A stretch of 64,000 nt of DNA from JAOZTV01 sp965371805 (GTDB taxonomy: Bacteria > Acidobacteriota > Aminicenantia > UBA2199): positions 151,746-215,745 of the forward strand of contig CBDUZW010000001.1 in assembly GCA_965371805.1 (NCBI GenBank). The letters run 5' to 3'. Below are positions 36,002 to 44,833 of this stretch, in pieces. The position numbers were made by a program, and so were the translations under genes. Numbering within the stretch: position 1 is the stretch's first letter; every line of letters starts with the position of its first letter. The notes under the pieces were generated by a model that did no database searches, was not told the DNA's origin, and saw nothing but the letters and a program-made list of their open reading frames with translations.

Positions 36002-36002
36002 A

Positions 36003-37637
36003 ATGATCTCCTTCATAAATATTAAGAATTTTGCAGTTGTTGAAGAAACAAGCCTTGATCTTGCATCAGGATTTAATGTTTTAACAGGAGAGACCGGTGC
36101 AGGAAAATCAATTATAATTGATGCTCTTTCCCTATTAATAAAGAAAAAAATCCAACCTCACTTATTTAGAGATCTAGACAAAAAACTGGTTATAGAGGTG
36201 ATGTTTCTTGTAAATGATGATGAGATTATTTTACGAAGAGAAGCAACTAAAAGTAAATCCATATCTTTCCTTAATGGCGATATGGTCCCCTTTTTAAAGG
36301 TCTCAGAATTAACAGCATCATTACTCAATATCTATGGTCAAAATGAGCATATATTTTTACTGAACACAAAAAATCATTTATTATTACTCGATTTATTTTG
36401 CAAAAACGAAAAATTACTGGACGAGATGAAACAATTAAGCATAGAATTGAGTAAAAAAGTTAATAAATCTCTTGAGTTAAAAAAAGACAAAGAGAGAATG
36501 GATGAAAAAACTGAATTTATTAAGTTTCAAATAGATGAACTTGAAGCATTGAAAATGGAACTGGGCGACGATGATTTTCTAAGAAAAGAGTCTAAAATAT
36601 TGTCTTCTTCAGAGGAGATCATAATAAATTCAAATTCAATAATTGAAGAATTCTATCAAAGTGAAAATTCCATTTATGGTAAACTTGCACAAAACTTAAA
36701 CTCCTTAAATTATTTATCTGAAATTTATCCGGAATTACTCCCTTTCAAAGAAGATTCCGTAAAATTTTATAACCAGCTTCCTGAACTATCAGAGACATTA
36801 ACAAATCTCTCAGGTAATATTGAGTATAGTGAAAAATCGCTGAACGAGATTGAGACAAAACTGTTAAAATTAAAACACCTTGAGGAAAAATATAAAACTG
36901 ATCTAAAGGGGTTATTAAATAAAAGAGATTCTTTGAAAATTGAACTGACTGACCTTACTGATATTGATGTTTATATTAAAGATATTGATATAAAGATAAA
37001 GAATATATTTTCAAATTATAAAACACTAAATTTAAAATTAAGAGAACAGAGAAAAAAAGGTGGAGAAAAATTATCAAAATTAGTTGAAACAGAACTTTCC
37101 AAACTTGAGATGAAACAAGCAGTCTTTAAAATAGATATTGATAAAATAGAACCTGAACTCGATAATTCATCCTCAAATGGCACTGATAGTATTGAGTTTC
37201 TCTTCTCATCAAATCTTGGACAGGAAGCAGCAAAGATAAAAAATGTGGCATCTGGAGGAGAACTTTCAAGGTTGATGCTGGTATTAAAATCTATTATAGA
37301 TGACACGAATAGTTCATCCTATATTTTTGACGAAATAGATACTGGAATCGGTGGAAAAACAGCAGAATTTGTGGGGCTTAAACTCAAATCAATATCAAAA
37401 ACCAATCAAGTTATCTGCATCTCCCACCTTCCCCAGATAGCCGCATTTGCAGACAAGCATTTTCTTGTCAAAAAAGAGTTTAAGAATAATAACACATTCA
37501 GCTACACAGAGGAATTAACTGAAGAAGATAGAATTAACGAAGTAGGTCGATTAATGGCTGGAAGCAATATGGATGAATCCATTTTGAAAGCGGCAAAAAC
37601 ACTAATAGAAGATACAAAAAAGAACTGGAGTAAATAA
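36003..37637 (+). CDS. recN: DNA repair protein RecN
   Basis: This SMC-like ATPase of 544 residues has Walker A G-E-T-G-A-G-K-S at 29-36, a central coiled coil (about 150-360), the signature A-S-G-G-E-L-S-R near 417 and Walker B I-F-D-E-I-D-T-G-I-G-G near 440. It helps join broken chromosome ends in double-strand-break repair. The start follows the protease stop by one base, so the two are translationally linked. Confidence 0.93.
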   Translation: MISFINIKNFAVVEETSLDLASGFNVLTGETGAGKSIIIDALSLLIKKKIQPHLFRDLDKKLVIEVMFLVNDDEIILRREATKSKSISFLNGDMVPFLKVSELTASLLNIYGQNEHIFLLNTKNHLLLLDLFCKNEKLLDEMKQLSIELSKKVNKSLELKKDKERMDEKTEFIKFQIDELEALKMELGDDDFLRKESKILSSSEEIIINSNSIIEEFYQSENSIYGKLAQNLNSLNYLSEIYPELLPFKEDSVKFYNQLPELSETLTNLSGNIEYSEKSLNEIETKLLKLKHLEEKYKTDLKGLLNKRDSLKIELTDLTDIDVYIKDIDIKIKNIFSNYKTLNLKLREQRKKGGEKLSKLVETELSKLEMKQAVFKIDIDKIEPELDNSSSNGTDSIEFLFSSNLGQEAAKIKNVASGGELSRLMLVLKSIIDDTNSSSYIFDEIDTGIGGKTAEFVGLKLKSISKTNQVICISHLPQIAAFADKHFLVKKEFKNNNTFSYTEELTEEDRINEVGRLMAGSNMDESILKAAKTLIEDTKKNWSK

Positions 37638-37647
37638 GAATACTAAA

Positions 37648-38967
37648 ATGAAATATTATATTAAAACATTTGGTTGTCAGATGAATGTAAATGACTCTGA
37701 AAAAATGCATCATATACTAATCAAAAGAGGATTAGAAAGAGGTACAAATGAAGAAGATGCAGATATTATTATATTAAATAGCTGTGCCGTTAGAGAAAAA
37801 GCTCAGGAAAAAATCTTTTCATTTGTAGGGAGAATCCCTTCAGAAAAAAAAATTGTTATTTCCGGATGTGTCGCTCAATCTGAAGGTGAAAAGATGATAA
37901 AGAGAAGCCCGAAAATTGATTACATCATTGGAACTCATCAATATTTTTCAATTGATTCAATAATAGATGAAATAATGGGCAAAGAAAATTTTAGAAAAGA
38001 AACTGATAGAAAAAAAAGGGTCAGGAAGTCTTTCTCTGACAAATGGACAGAACTTATTCCAGAGGGGAGCCAAAGAGACAGTCAGTTTTCTGGTTTTATC
38101 TCAATAATGGAAGGGTGTAATAACTTTTGTTCCTATTGCATTGTGCCATTCACAAGAGGAAGAGAAAAACATAGACCATTTGAACAGATCTTAAATGAAG
38201 CAAAATATTTGATGGACAATGGCTATCAGGAGCTCATCCTTTTAGGACAGAATGTTAATAGCTGGGAAGATAAAGCTAATAAAATGAGGTTTCATGATTT
38301 ATTAGAACGCCTTGCAAATGAAGTACCCGTAAAATGGATACGTTTTATTACATCATATCCAGGATACTATGATAATGAATTGATTGGCGTCATGGAAAAA
38401 CATCCGAATATTGCAAGACATATACATTTCCCTGTCCAGTCTGGATCAACACGCATCCTGAAAAAAATGAACCGGACCTACACAAGACAGCAGTATATTA
38501 AGATTATCAGTGATTTCAAGAAACGGATTCCCGGTATAACTTTCAGCTCAGATTTTATAATAGGGTTTCCATCGGAAACTGAGAAAGATTTTAATCATAC
38601 ACTTTCACTTATGGAGAAAATTGAGTATGATTCACTCTTCTCATTCATATATTCTAAAAGAGAACATACAAAGGCTAAAGACCTAAAAGACAATGTCACA
38701 CTTGAACAAAAGAAAGAAAGGTTGTATAAGCTTCAGGACCTGCAGAAAAAGATCCAGATAAAACATAATAAAGCACTCATTGGACAAAGTGTGGATGTTC
38801 TTGTAACCGGAATAAATTCCAGAAGACCAGAAGAATTTGTTGGAAGAACTGAAAGTTATAAAACAGTTAATTTTAAATCAGAAAATAAATCAATTATTGG
38901 TACATTCGTAAAAATTAAAATTGAAAGAGTCGGTCCATATTCACTTAGAGGAAGTGCTGAATTTTAA
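37648..38967 (+). CDS. miaB: tRNA-2-methylthio-N6-dimethylallyladenosine synthase
   Basis: This 439-residue radical-SAM methylthiotransferase has an N-terminal domain with three cluster Cys (in F-G-C-Q-M-N, N-S-C-A-V-R and S-G-C-V-A-Q), the radical-SAM triad C-N-N-F-C-S-Y-C near 160, and a C-terminal TRAM domain. It adds a methylthio group to i6A37 of tRNAs. It starts 10 bases after recN. Confidence 0.93.
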   Translation: MKYYIKTFGCQMNVNDSEKMHHILIKRGLERGTNEEDADIIILNSCAVREKAQEKIFSFVGRIPSEKKIVISGCVAQSEGEKMIKRSPKIDYIIGTHQYFSIDSIIDEIMGKENFRKETDRKKRVRKSFSDKWTELIPEGSQRDSQFSGFISIMEGCNNFCSYCIVPFTRGREKHRPFEQILNEAKYLMDNGYQELILLGQNVNSWEDKANKMRFHDLLERLANEVPVKWIRFITSYPGYYDNELIGVMEKHPNIARHIHFPVQSGSTRILKKMNRTYTRQQYIKIISDFKKRIPGITFSSDFIIGFPSETEKDFNHTLSLMEKIEYDSLFSFIYSKREHTKAKDLKDNVTLEQKKERLYKLQDLQKKIQIKHNKALIGQSVDVLVTGINSRRPEEFVGRTESYKTVNFKSENKSIIGTFVKIKIERVGPYSLRGSAEF

Positions 38968-39036
38968 GTTTTTTTAACTGGGAAGAAGAATCATAAAAGA
39001 ATTGACAGGTATCATAATTTAAGGAGGAATTGAATA

Positions 39037-39315
39037 ATGGAATGGAGAGCAAGTCATATTTTGGTTAAAGAGATGAGTCTGGCTAAAATGATATCGAAAA
39101 AAATAAAAGAAGGTGTTAAGTTTTCAACACTTGCAAAAGAATTTTCTACCTGCCCGAGTAAAGGCAAGGGAGGAGACCTTGGATGGTTCGGACCGGGTCA
39201 GATGGTTAGAGAATTTGAAGAATCTGTAAAAAAGATGTCAAATGGCAGGGTAAGTAACCCGGTTAAAACAAAGTTCGGATTTCATATAATAAAGAAAACC
39301 GGGTTTAAAGAATAA
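39037..39315 (+). CDS. parvulin-type peptidyl-prolyl isomerase
   Basis: The 92-residue stand-alone parvulin domain has A-S-H-I-L-V-K at the start, G-G-D-L-G-W-F-G near 45-52 and F-G-F-H-I-I at the end. It has no signal peptide, so it works in the cytoplasm on proline bonds. AAGGAGG precedes the ATG. Confidence 0.9.
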   Translation: MEWRASHILVKEMSLAKMISKKIKEGVKFSTLAKEFSTCPSKGKGGDLGWFGPGQMVREFEESVKKMSNGRVSNPVKTKFGFHIIKKTGFKE

Positions 39316-39320
39316 AATAG

Positions 39321-39356
39321 TTGATTTTTTTGAGTAATAATATTATATTTATTATT
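39321..39356 (+). promoter_or_regulatory. promoter and possible operator of toxin-antitoxin pair
   Basis: TTGATT (39321-39326), 17-base spacer, TATATT (39344-39349). AATAATA and TATTATT (39336-39342, 39350-39356) form an inverted repeat around the -10 element. All is AT-only, so chance is possible. Confidence 0.4.
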
Positions 39357-39370
39357 AACGGAGATATAAA

Positions 39371-39574
39371 ATGGATATTACTATAGAAGAATTAAAAATA
39401 TCTGTAGCACAATTACCACAAGACCAATTAAGAAGATTTCGTGCCTGGTATCAAAAGTTTGATTCTGAAGCATGGGACACACAAATAGAAAAGGATATTT
39501 TTGAGGGAAAATTAGATAATCTTGCAGATGCAGCAATTGCAGACCATAAATCAGGAAAGACTAAAAAATTGTGA
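39371..39574 (+). CDS. antitoxin-like small protein
   Basis: The 67-residue protein begins with a short helix and contains L-P-Q-D-Q-L-R-R-F-R-A-W-Y and a C-terminal stretch typical of small antitoxins of RelE/ParE pairs (E-x-D-I-x-x-G-K-L-D-x-L-A). It overlaps the toxin gene by 4 bases. GGAG stands before the start. Confidence 0.75.
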   Translation: MDITIEELKISVAQLPQDQLRRFRAWYQKFDSEAWDTQIEKDIFEGKLDNLADAAIADHKSGKTKKL

Positions 39575-39828
39575 TCCATTTCACCAGTCCATCATTTTGG
39601 TCTGCATATGAAATACTTCCAATATCAATAAAACGTGTCGCTGATAAAAACTTTGAAATTCTAAAAACAAACCCAAGCCATCCTTCATTACATTTTAAGA
39701 AAATCAACCGTTATTGGTCTGTCCGTGTAAGTATTAACTACCGTGCTTTAGCAGTAGAAGCAGAAGATGGGTTAATTTGGTTCTGGATTGGAGATCATTC
39801 AAAATATGATACGCTCATTAAGTCATGA
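39571..39828 (+). CDS. RelE/ParE-superfamily toxin
   Basis: The 85-residue protein starts with GTG. It has the RelE-like pattern H-P-S-L-H-F-K-K-I near 37-45, then Y-W-S-V-R-V-S-I-N-Y-R-A-L-A and F-W-I-G-D-H-S-K-Y-D near the end. It probably cuts mRNA or poisons gyrase; the branch cannot be told. Its last bases overlap the start of the pgeF gene (ATGA), so an accessory pair is translationally coupled to a core gene. Confidence 0.8.
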   Translation: MIHFTSPSFWSAYEILPISIKRVADKNFEILKTNPSHPSLHFKKINRYWSVRVSINYRALAVEAEDGLIWFWIGDHSKYDTLIKS

Positions 39829-40505
39829 AATATATTTTGCAGAAAAAGAACTTAAAAAACAAAAACTATAATGTATTTGAAAATGATAAAATTATTTTTG
39901 GTTTTACAGAAGATAATTTTGACAAAAAATTACTGACAGAAATATACAAACCTTCTGAAATATTAGAATTGAAGCAAACTCATTCTGATATAGTATTTTT
40001 ATCCTCTGATGTTAAAAACGACTCAAAAGGTGATGGAATAATCCTGGATCAAAAAAATAAGATGGCAATTATTAGAACTGCCGATTGTACACCCCTATTT
40101 TTTTTTTCAGATGATTTTAAAATTGGAGGAATAATTCATATCGGTTGGAGAGGACTATTAGCCGGAATTGAAAATAAAATATTTAAAAACATAGACACTA
40201 ATATATCTGACCTTCATTTCTTTTTTGGTCCATCAATTGAAAAAAGTTGTTATGAAGTAGGAGAAGATCTTTATGATCTCTTCTCAAGAAAAGAATACCA
40301 TAAAAAAATATTTGCCAGAATTAATAATGGTAAATATCTAATGGATGTTAATTTGGGAATAAGTCTTTCTATTCTTAATAAGGGTGTAAATCAGAATCAA
40401 ATTTCATACTCAGAAGAGTGTACATTCTGCAATGCGGAATTACCATCTTATAGAAGAAATAAAAAAGAGAACCGAATCTATAATTTCATGTTACTTAAAG
40501 AGTAA
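39825..40505 (+). CDS. pgeF: YfiH-type purine nucleoside phosphorylase / laccase-domain protein
   Basis: The 226-residue enzyme has the metal-site residues in K-Q-T-H-S, R-T-A-D-C-T-P, H-I-G-W-R-G and the late C-T-F-C-N with S-Y-R-R. It belongs to the family known as YfiH/PgeF/YlmD. Members cleave purine nucleosides and help peptidoglycan editing. Length is normal. It is convergent with fabF, with a shared terminator between. Confidence 0.9.
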   Translation: MKYILQKKNLKNKNYNVFENDKIIFGFTEDNFDKKLLTEIYKPSEILELKQTHSDIVFLSSDVKNDSKGDGIILDQKNKMAIIRTADCTPLFFFSDDFKIGGIIHIGWRGLLAGIENKIFKNIDTNISDLHFFFGPSIEKSCYEVGEDLYDLFSRKEYHKKIFARINNGKYLMDVNLGISLSILNKGVNQNQISYSEECTFCNAELPSYRRNKKENRIYNFMLLKE

Positions 40506-40535
40506 TTAAAAAAACTTTCAGACTACATCTACAAA

Positions 40536-40561
40536 AATAGGCGTGGTTACCCACGCCTATT
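40536..40561. terminator. bidirectional terminator between pgeF and fabF
   Basis: ATAGGCGTGG pairs with CCACGCCTAT across TTAC. The stem is flanked by A/T tracts on both sides, so it can end both convergent transcripts. Confidence 0.85.
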
Positions 40562-40580
40562 CTATTTTATATAATTAATC

Positions 40581-41837
40581 TTATTCTTCAAATTTTTTAA
40601 ATATTACTGAACCGTTCGTTCCTCCAAAGCCAAATGAATTAGAGAGAGCATATTTCACATCTCTTTTAAAGGCTTTATTAGGCGTATAATTAAGATCCAT
40701 ACCTTCGTCAGGTGTCTCATAATTAATTGTAGGCGGAATAAGTGAATCTTTTATTGCCATCACACTAAAGATAGCTTCAATACCACCAGTTGCACCCAAC
40801 ATATGCCCAGTCATAGATTTTGTAGAACTAATATTAACATCCGGTGCTTTATCTCCAAGCAGCCTTTTAATTGCATGTGTTTCCAACTTGTCATTTAAAG
40901 GTGTGGATGTACCATGTGCATTAATATAATCAAGCTCTTCAGGTTTTATTCCAGCATCTTCTACTGCAGTTTTCATTGTCCTGTATGCTCCATCTCCATC
41001 CGGATCCGGTGCAGTCATATGGAAGGCATCCCCACGATATCCGTACCCAACGATCTCAGCATAGATTTTAGCCCCACGTTTAACCGCATGTTCAAGATCT
41101 TCAAGAACCATTATAGCAGCACCTTCAGCAGCAACAAATCCATCTCTGTCTTTATCAAATGGACGGCTTGCCCTTTCAGGGTCATCGTTTCTTGTAGATA
41201 GAGCCTTCATTACAGAAAAACCTGCAATACCTAATGGAGTGATTGGAAATTCTGCACCACCTGATACCATTACATCTGCATCACCACGCTGAATGATCCT
41301 GAAAGAATCACCAATTGAGTGTGTACTAGTTGCACAAGCTGTAACATTAGCAAGATTTGGTCCCTTTAAAGCATGCTTAATGGAAACCTGACCAGCAGCA
41401 AGGTTTGCAATAGAAGCAGGTAGAAAAAAAGGAGATATCCTTGAAGGTCCTCTATTTAATAATACCTGTTCATTAGTTTCAATAGTTTTTATACCACCGA
41501 TACCTGATCCAATATAAGTACCAAACTTTTCATTATCTCCGGTAAAACCAGAATCTTTAATTGCTTCATCCGATGCTATAAGAGCATACTGAATATAAGG
41601 ATCATACTTTCTGACCTCTTTTCTGTCAAAGTATGTGAGGGGATCATAATCCTTTACTTCTCCACCTATCTGAGCATAAAAATCAGCAGGGTCAAAATTA
41701 GTGATCCGCTTGATACCGCTTTTCCCCTCACAAATACTTTGCCAACTTTCAGGAACAGTTTTCCCTACAGATGAAATAATTCCCAGGCCCGTTACAACTA
41801 CTCGTCTTAATGATATTGTTTTGCCTGAAAAGTTCAT
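40581..41837 (-). CDS. fabF: 3-oxoacyl-ACP synthase II
   Basis: This 418-residue condensing enzyme has the Cys nucleophile in T-A-C-A-T-S-T (near 172), the catalytic His in N-A-H-G-T-S-T-P (near 310) and in G-H-M-L-G-A-T-G (near 345), and G-F-G-G-T-N near the end. It extends acyl chains from malonyl-ACP. It is last in the rpmF-plsX-fabG-acpP-fabF operon and starts 5 bases after acpP. Confidence 0.94.
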   Translation of the reverse strand: MNFSGKTISLRRVVVTGLGIISSVGKTVPESWQSICEGKSGIKRITNFDPADFYAQIGGEVKDYDPLTYFDRKEVRKYDPYIQYALIASDEAIKDSGFTGDNEKFGTYIGSGIGGIKTIETNEQVLLNRGPSRISPFFLPASIANLAAGQVSIKHALKGPNLANVTACATSTHSIGDSFRIIQRGDADVMVSGGAEFPITPLGIAGFSVMKALSTRNDDPERASRPFDKDRDGFVAAEGAAIMVLEDLEHAVKRGAKIYAEIVGYGYRGDAFHMTAPDPDGDGAYRTMKTAVEDAGIKPEELDYINAHGTSTPLNDKLETHAIKRLLGDKAPDVNISSTKSMTGHMLGATGGIEAIFSVMAIKDSLIPPTINYETPDEGMDLNYTPNKAFKRDVKYALSNSFGFGGTNGSVIFKKFEE

Positions 41838-41842
41838 GGTCT

Positions 41843-42082
41843 TTATAACTGTGCTGTAACAAAGTCAACTGCTGCGCCGACAGTTGAAAGTTTTTCAGCA
41901 TCTGCTTCAGGAATTTTGAGATCAAATTCATCCTCTAAAGCCATAATAAGTTCAACCTGGTCTAATGAGTCTGCACCAAGATCTTCAACAAATTTTGCAT
42001 CAATTGTAACCTGATCTTCACCAACTGCAAGCTTTTCTGCTACAACAGCCTTTACTTTTACTAAAATTTCTTCTTTTGTCAT
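41843..42082 (-). CDS. acpP: acyl carrier protein
   Basis: The product has 79 residues and the phosphopantetheine-bearing Ser in G-A-D-S-L-D near residue 37. The ATG at 42082 is used because the upstream in-frame ATG at 42094 is itself part of the GGAGG ribosome site. It carries growing acyl chains for the neighbouring fab enzymes. Confidence 0.95.
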   Translation of the reverse strand: MTKEEILVKVKAVVAEKLAVGEDQVTIDAKFVEDLGADSLDQVELIMALEDEFDLKIPEADAEKLSTVGAAVDFVTAQL

Positions 42083-42150
42083 TTTTTCCTCCATTTATTG
42101 AATACCTCATATATTGAAATATCCTAAAAACCTTATTTATTTATATAAAT

Positions 42151-42891
42151 TTAAATTACTAATCCACCCGATACATTAATTACTGTTCCTGTTATATATG
42201 AACCTTCTGGAGAGACCAGAAAATTAACTGCATTTGAAATATCTTCAGGAGTTCCTCCTCTTTTTAAAGGAATATTTTTTAAATATTCTTCCTTTACACT
42301 ATCAGGAAGTTTCTCAGTCATTTCTGTAATAATAAACCCGGGAGCAATTGCATTTGATGTTATATTTCTTGCTCCATACTCTCTTGCAAATGTTTTTGTC
42401 AGAGCAATTACACCAGCCTTGGACGAAGCATAATTAACCTGCCCGGCAGTTCCCAATATCCCACTGACAGATGAAATATTGACAATTCTTCCAAATCTCT
42501 TTTTCATCATCTCTTTAACAGCTGCCTGAGAACAAAGAAAAGTTCCCTTCAGATTTATATCAATTACCAAATCCCAGTCTTTCTCTGACATTCTTATAGC
42601 AAGATTATCCCTGGTAATTCCAGCATTATTTATAAGAAAATCAATAGATCCAAATTTATCAATAGTTTCTTTAAACAATCTTGCTACATCATCAGGCTTT
42701 GATACATCAGCAATAACAGCAATAGCATCAACACCTAATTTTTTTATTTCTTCTACAGTATTTTCAGCGTCTTCCTTCATTATATCTGAGACTACTACAT
42801 TTACACCTTTTTTTGCCAGTCCAATGGCTATAATTTTTCCAATACCTCTAGCTGCACCAGTTACAATTGCATTTTTTTTATCATCATACAT
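42151..42891 (-). CDS. fabG: 3-oxoacyl-ACP reductase
   Basis: This 246-residue short-chain dehydrogenase has the NADPH site T-G-A-A-R-G-I-G near residues 10-17, N-N-A-G-I near 88, the catalytic Ser in I-S-S-V-S-G near 140 and Y-A-S-S-K near 154-158. It reduces 3-oxoacyl-ACP. It overlaps plsX by 8 bases. Confidence 0.93.
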   Translation of the reverse strand: MYDDKKNAIVTGAARGIGKIIAIGLAKKGVNVVVSDIMKEDAENTVEEIKKLGVDAIAVIADVSKPDDVARLFKETIDKFGSIDFLINNAGITRDNLAIRMSEKDWDLVIDINLKGTFLCSQAAVKEMMKKRFGRIVNISSVSGILGTAGQVNYASSKAGVIALTKTFAREYGARNITSNAIAPGFIITEMTEKLPDSVKEEYLKNIPLKRGGTPEDISNAVNFLVSPEGSYITGTVINVSGGLVI

Positions 42892-43918
42892 ATTTTAACT
42901 CCTTAAACATTTTTTCCATTGCCGCGATCTCAAGGCCAATCTTTTCAACAACTTTCTTTTTTACAAATTCTCTACTCTGTTCGATCGCATTTTTTATTGC
43001 ATTAACATTTGATTTCCCATGGCCGATAATTACAACTCCATTTACTCCAAGTAAAAGAGCTCCACCATATTCGGAATAATCCAGTTTCTTTTTTATTTTC
43101 TTCATAGAACTTTTTAAAAAAAATATCCCTATTTTTGAAAAGAGACTTGCCTTGATCTCCCTTCTTAATAAAGATGCCATAAGATCAACTATCCCCTCAG
43201 AAACTTTCAGAGTAACATTTCCTGTAAACCCATCTGTTACAATGAGGTCTGCTTCTCCGATATGAATATCTTTTCCTTCAATATTTCCAATAAAATTTAT
43301 GTCAAGTTTTTTTAATATCGCAAAAGTGGTTTTTGTCAGTTCATTTCCCTTTGAATCTTCTTCGCCAATGCTCATCAATGCAATACGGGGGTTCTTGACA
43401 CCAATTACATTTTCAAGATACACTTTTCCCATAAGAGCAAATTGAACAAGATTTTTTGGTTTGGAGTCCACATTTGCTCCAGCGTCAAGCAGCAGAGATT
43501 GTCCTTTTAAAGTTGGCAGCATAATAGATAGAGCAGGACGGTCAATATTTTTCAGCAAACCTAAAATGTCCTTTGATATAGCCATAACTGCACCAGTATT
43601 ACCTGTAGATATCAATGAATCAGCTTCACCATTTTTAATTAGATCCAAACCTTTCTTAATAGAAGTTTTTTCTCTTTTTCGCCAATAGGTAAGAAATTGA
43701 TCTCTCATGGACACCTCAGTCGGTGCATTAACGATAAAAATACTATCATTATCTTCCATTCCATTTTTTTTCAACTCTTTCTTTAAAAGACGCTCTTTTC
43801 CAACCAGAGCTATCCTAACATCATTATTCTCTTTTAAATATTCAATAGCTCCCTTTACAACAGTTCCACAACCATGGTCACCGCCCATGGCATCAACTGC
43901 AACTATATCAAAAGCCAT
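42884..43918 (-). CDS. plsX: phosphate acyltransferase PlsX
   Basis: The 344-residue enzyme has the family start V-A-V-D-A-M-G-G-D, S-T-G-N-T-G-A near 104-110 and T-D-G-F-T-G-N near 236-242. It makes acyl-phosphate from acyl-ACP for phospholipid synthesis. In many bacteria plsX is followed by fabH and fabD; here fabG follows directly. Confidence 0.93.
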   Translation of the reverse strand: MAFDIVAVDAMGGDHGCGTVVKGAIEYLKENNDVRIALVGKERLLKKELKKNGMEDNDSIFIVNAPTEVSMRDQFLTYWRKREKTSIKKGLDLIKNGEADSLISTGNTGAVMAISKDILGLLKNIDRPALSIMLPTLKGQSLLLDAGANVDSKPKNLVQFALMGKVYLENVIGVKNPRIALMSIGEEDSKGNELTKTTFAILKKLDINFIGNIEGKDIHIGEADLIVTDGFTGNVTLKVSEGIVDLMASLLRREIKASLFSKIGIFFLKSSMKKIKKKLDYSEYGGALLLGVNGVVIIGHGKSNVNAIKNAIEQSREFVKKKVVEKIGLEIAAMEKMFKELKYV

Positions 43919-43932
43919 TAAAACACAGAATT

Positions 43933-44115
43933 TTACTCTTCAGTTCCCTTAACGACCTGTCTTCCGTCATAATAACCACAACTTGCACAAATTCTATGTG
44001 GTAATTTTGGTTCTTTACATTGAGGGCAAGTAGATAAGCCTTCAACCTTTAAAGCATGATGAGAACGCCTTTTATTTTTTCTCTGATGGGAGTGTCTCCG
44101 TTTTGGTAATGCCAT
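43933..44115 (-). CDS. rpmF: 50S ribosomal protein L32
   Basis: The 60-residue basic protein starts A-L-P-K-R-R-H-S and has a zinc ribbon with C-P-Q-C and C-A-S-C, i.e. the Cys-containing form. It sits between the YceD and plsX genes, the usual arrangement. Confidence 0.95.
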   Translation of the reverse strand: MALPKRRHSHQRKNKRRSHHALKVEGLSTCPQCKEPKLPHRICASCGYYDGRQVVKGTEE

Positions 44116-44118
44116 AGT

Positions 44119-44625
44119 TCACCTCTTTATATTATTAAATATATTTATTTCATTCATTGAATTATCACATTTACATTTTTCATAATTCAAGTTTGTACCG
44201 CACATTGAGCAAATCCCTTTACAGTCATTACTGCAAACAGTCCTGAAAGGAATGTTTAAATTTACCTGCTCTATTAAAAGTTTTTCTATATCAATTTTTC
44301 CATTACTATAGAAAATATATTCCATCTCTTCATCCTTTAAAGAAGTGTAACTGAAATCTACTAAATTTAAAGGAAATAAAATTGTGTCAAATTTGGAGTT
44401 AATATTAAAATCAAAATGGTCAAGACACTTAACACATCTAGCTGAAACTTCAGTTTTGATATTTCCTGAGACCTTAATTTTCTCACTATCCCTTGATAGA
44501 GAAATTACATAAGAGAGATCCTTTCTAAAAAAACTTTCCTTCTCTAAAAGGAGATTATCATCTGGTCTATAGGTATCGCTTACCCTCAAACCTTTTTTTT
44601 CTACTCTACTCTCATCAATTATCAT
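44119..44625 (-). CDS. YceD/DUF177 family protein
   Basis: This protein of about 168 residues has the family pattern R-C-V-K-C-L in the middle and C-K-G-I-C-S-M-C-G-T-N-L-N near the end, with a further C-K-C. The family is linked to 23S rRNA or L32 assembly and is regularly encoded before rpmF. The ATG at 44625 follows AAGGA by 8 bases; an upstream TTG at 44655 is less likely. Confidence 0.88.
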   Translation of the reverse strand: MIIDESRVEKKGLRVSDTYRPDDNLLLEKESFFRKDLSYVISLSRDSEKIKVSGNIKTEVSARCVKCLDHFDFNINSKFDTILFPLNLVDFSYTSLKDEEMEYIFYSNGKIDIEKLLIEQVNLNIPFRTVCSNDCKGICSMCGTNLNYEKCKCDNSMNEINIFNNIKR

Positions 44626-44739
44626 CGCACAAATCCTTATATCACCTGAATTCAATGATTTCTTTCAAACCTTCTGATATCAACATTTCCTTGATTATCT
44701 TTCACAAAAATCGCTAAACTTAGGTGTAATTAAAAAGGA

Positions 44740-44768
44740 AATTTAACATATTTTCATCAAAAAGTCAA
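44740..44768 (-). promoter_or_regulatory. promoter of the yceD-rpmF-plsX-fab operon
   Basis: On the minus strand TTGACT (44768-44763), 17-base spacer, TAAATT (44745-44740). It lies about 115 bases upstream of the YceD start codon. Confidence 0.6.
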
Positions 44769-44833
44769 TTTTGAGAATAAGTAAAACAATATTTTTTTTT
44801 ACTTTAGGCAATAAATAATATAGAATTATCGGG

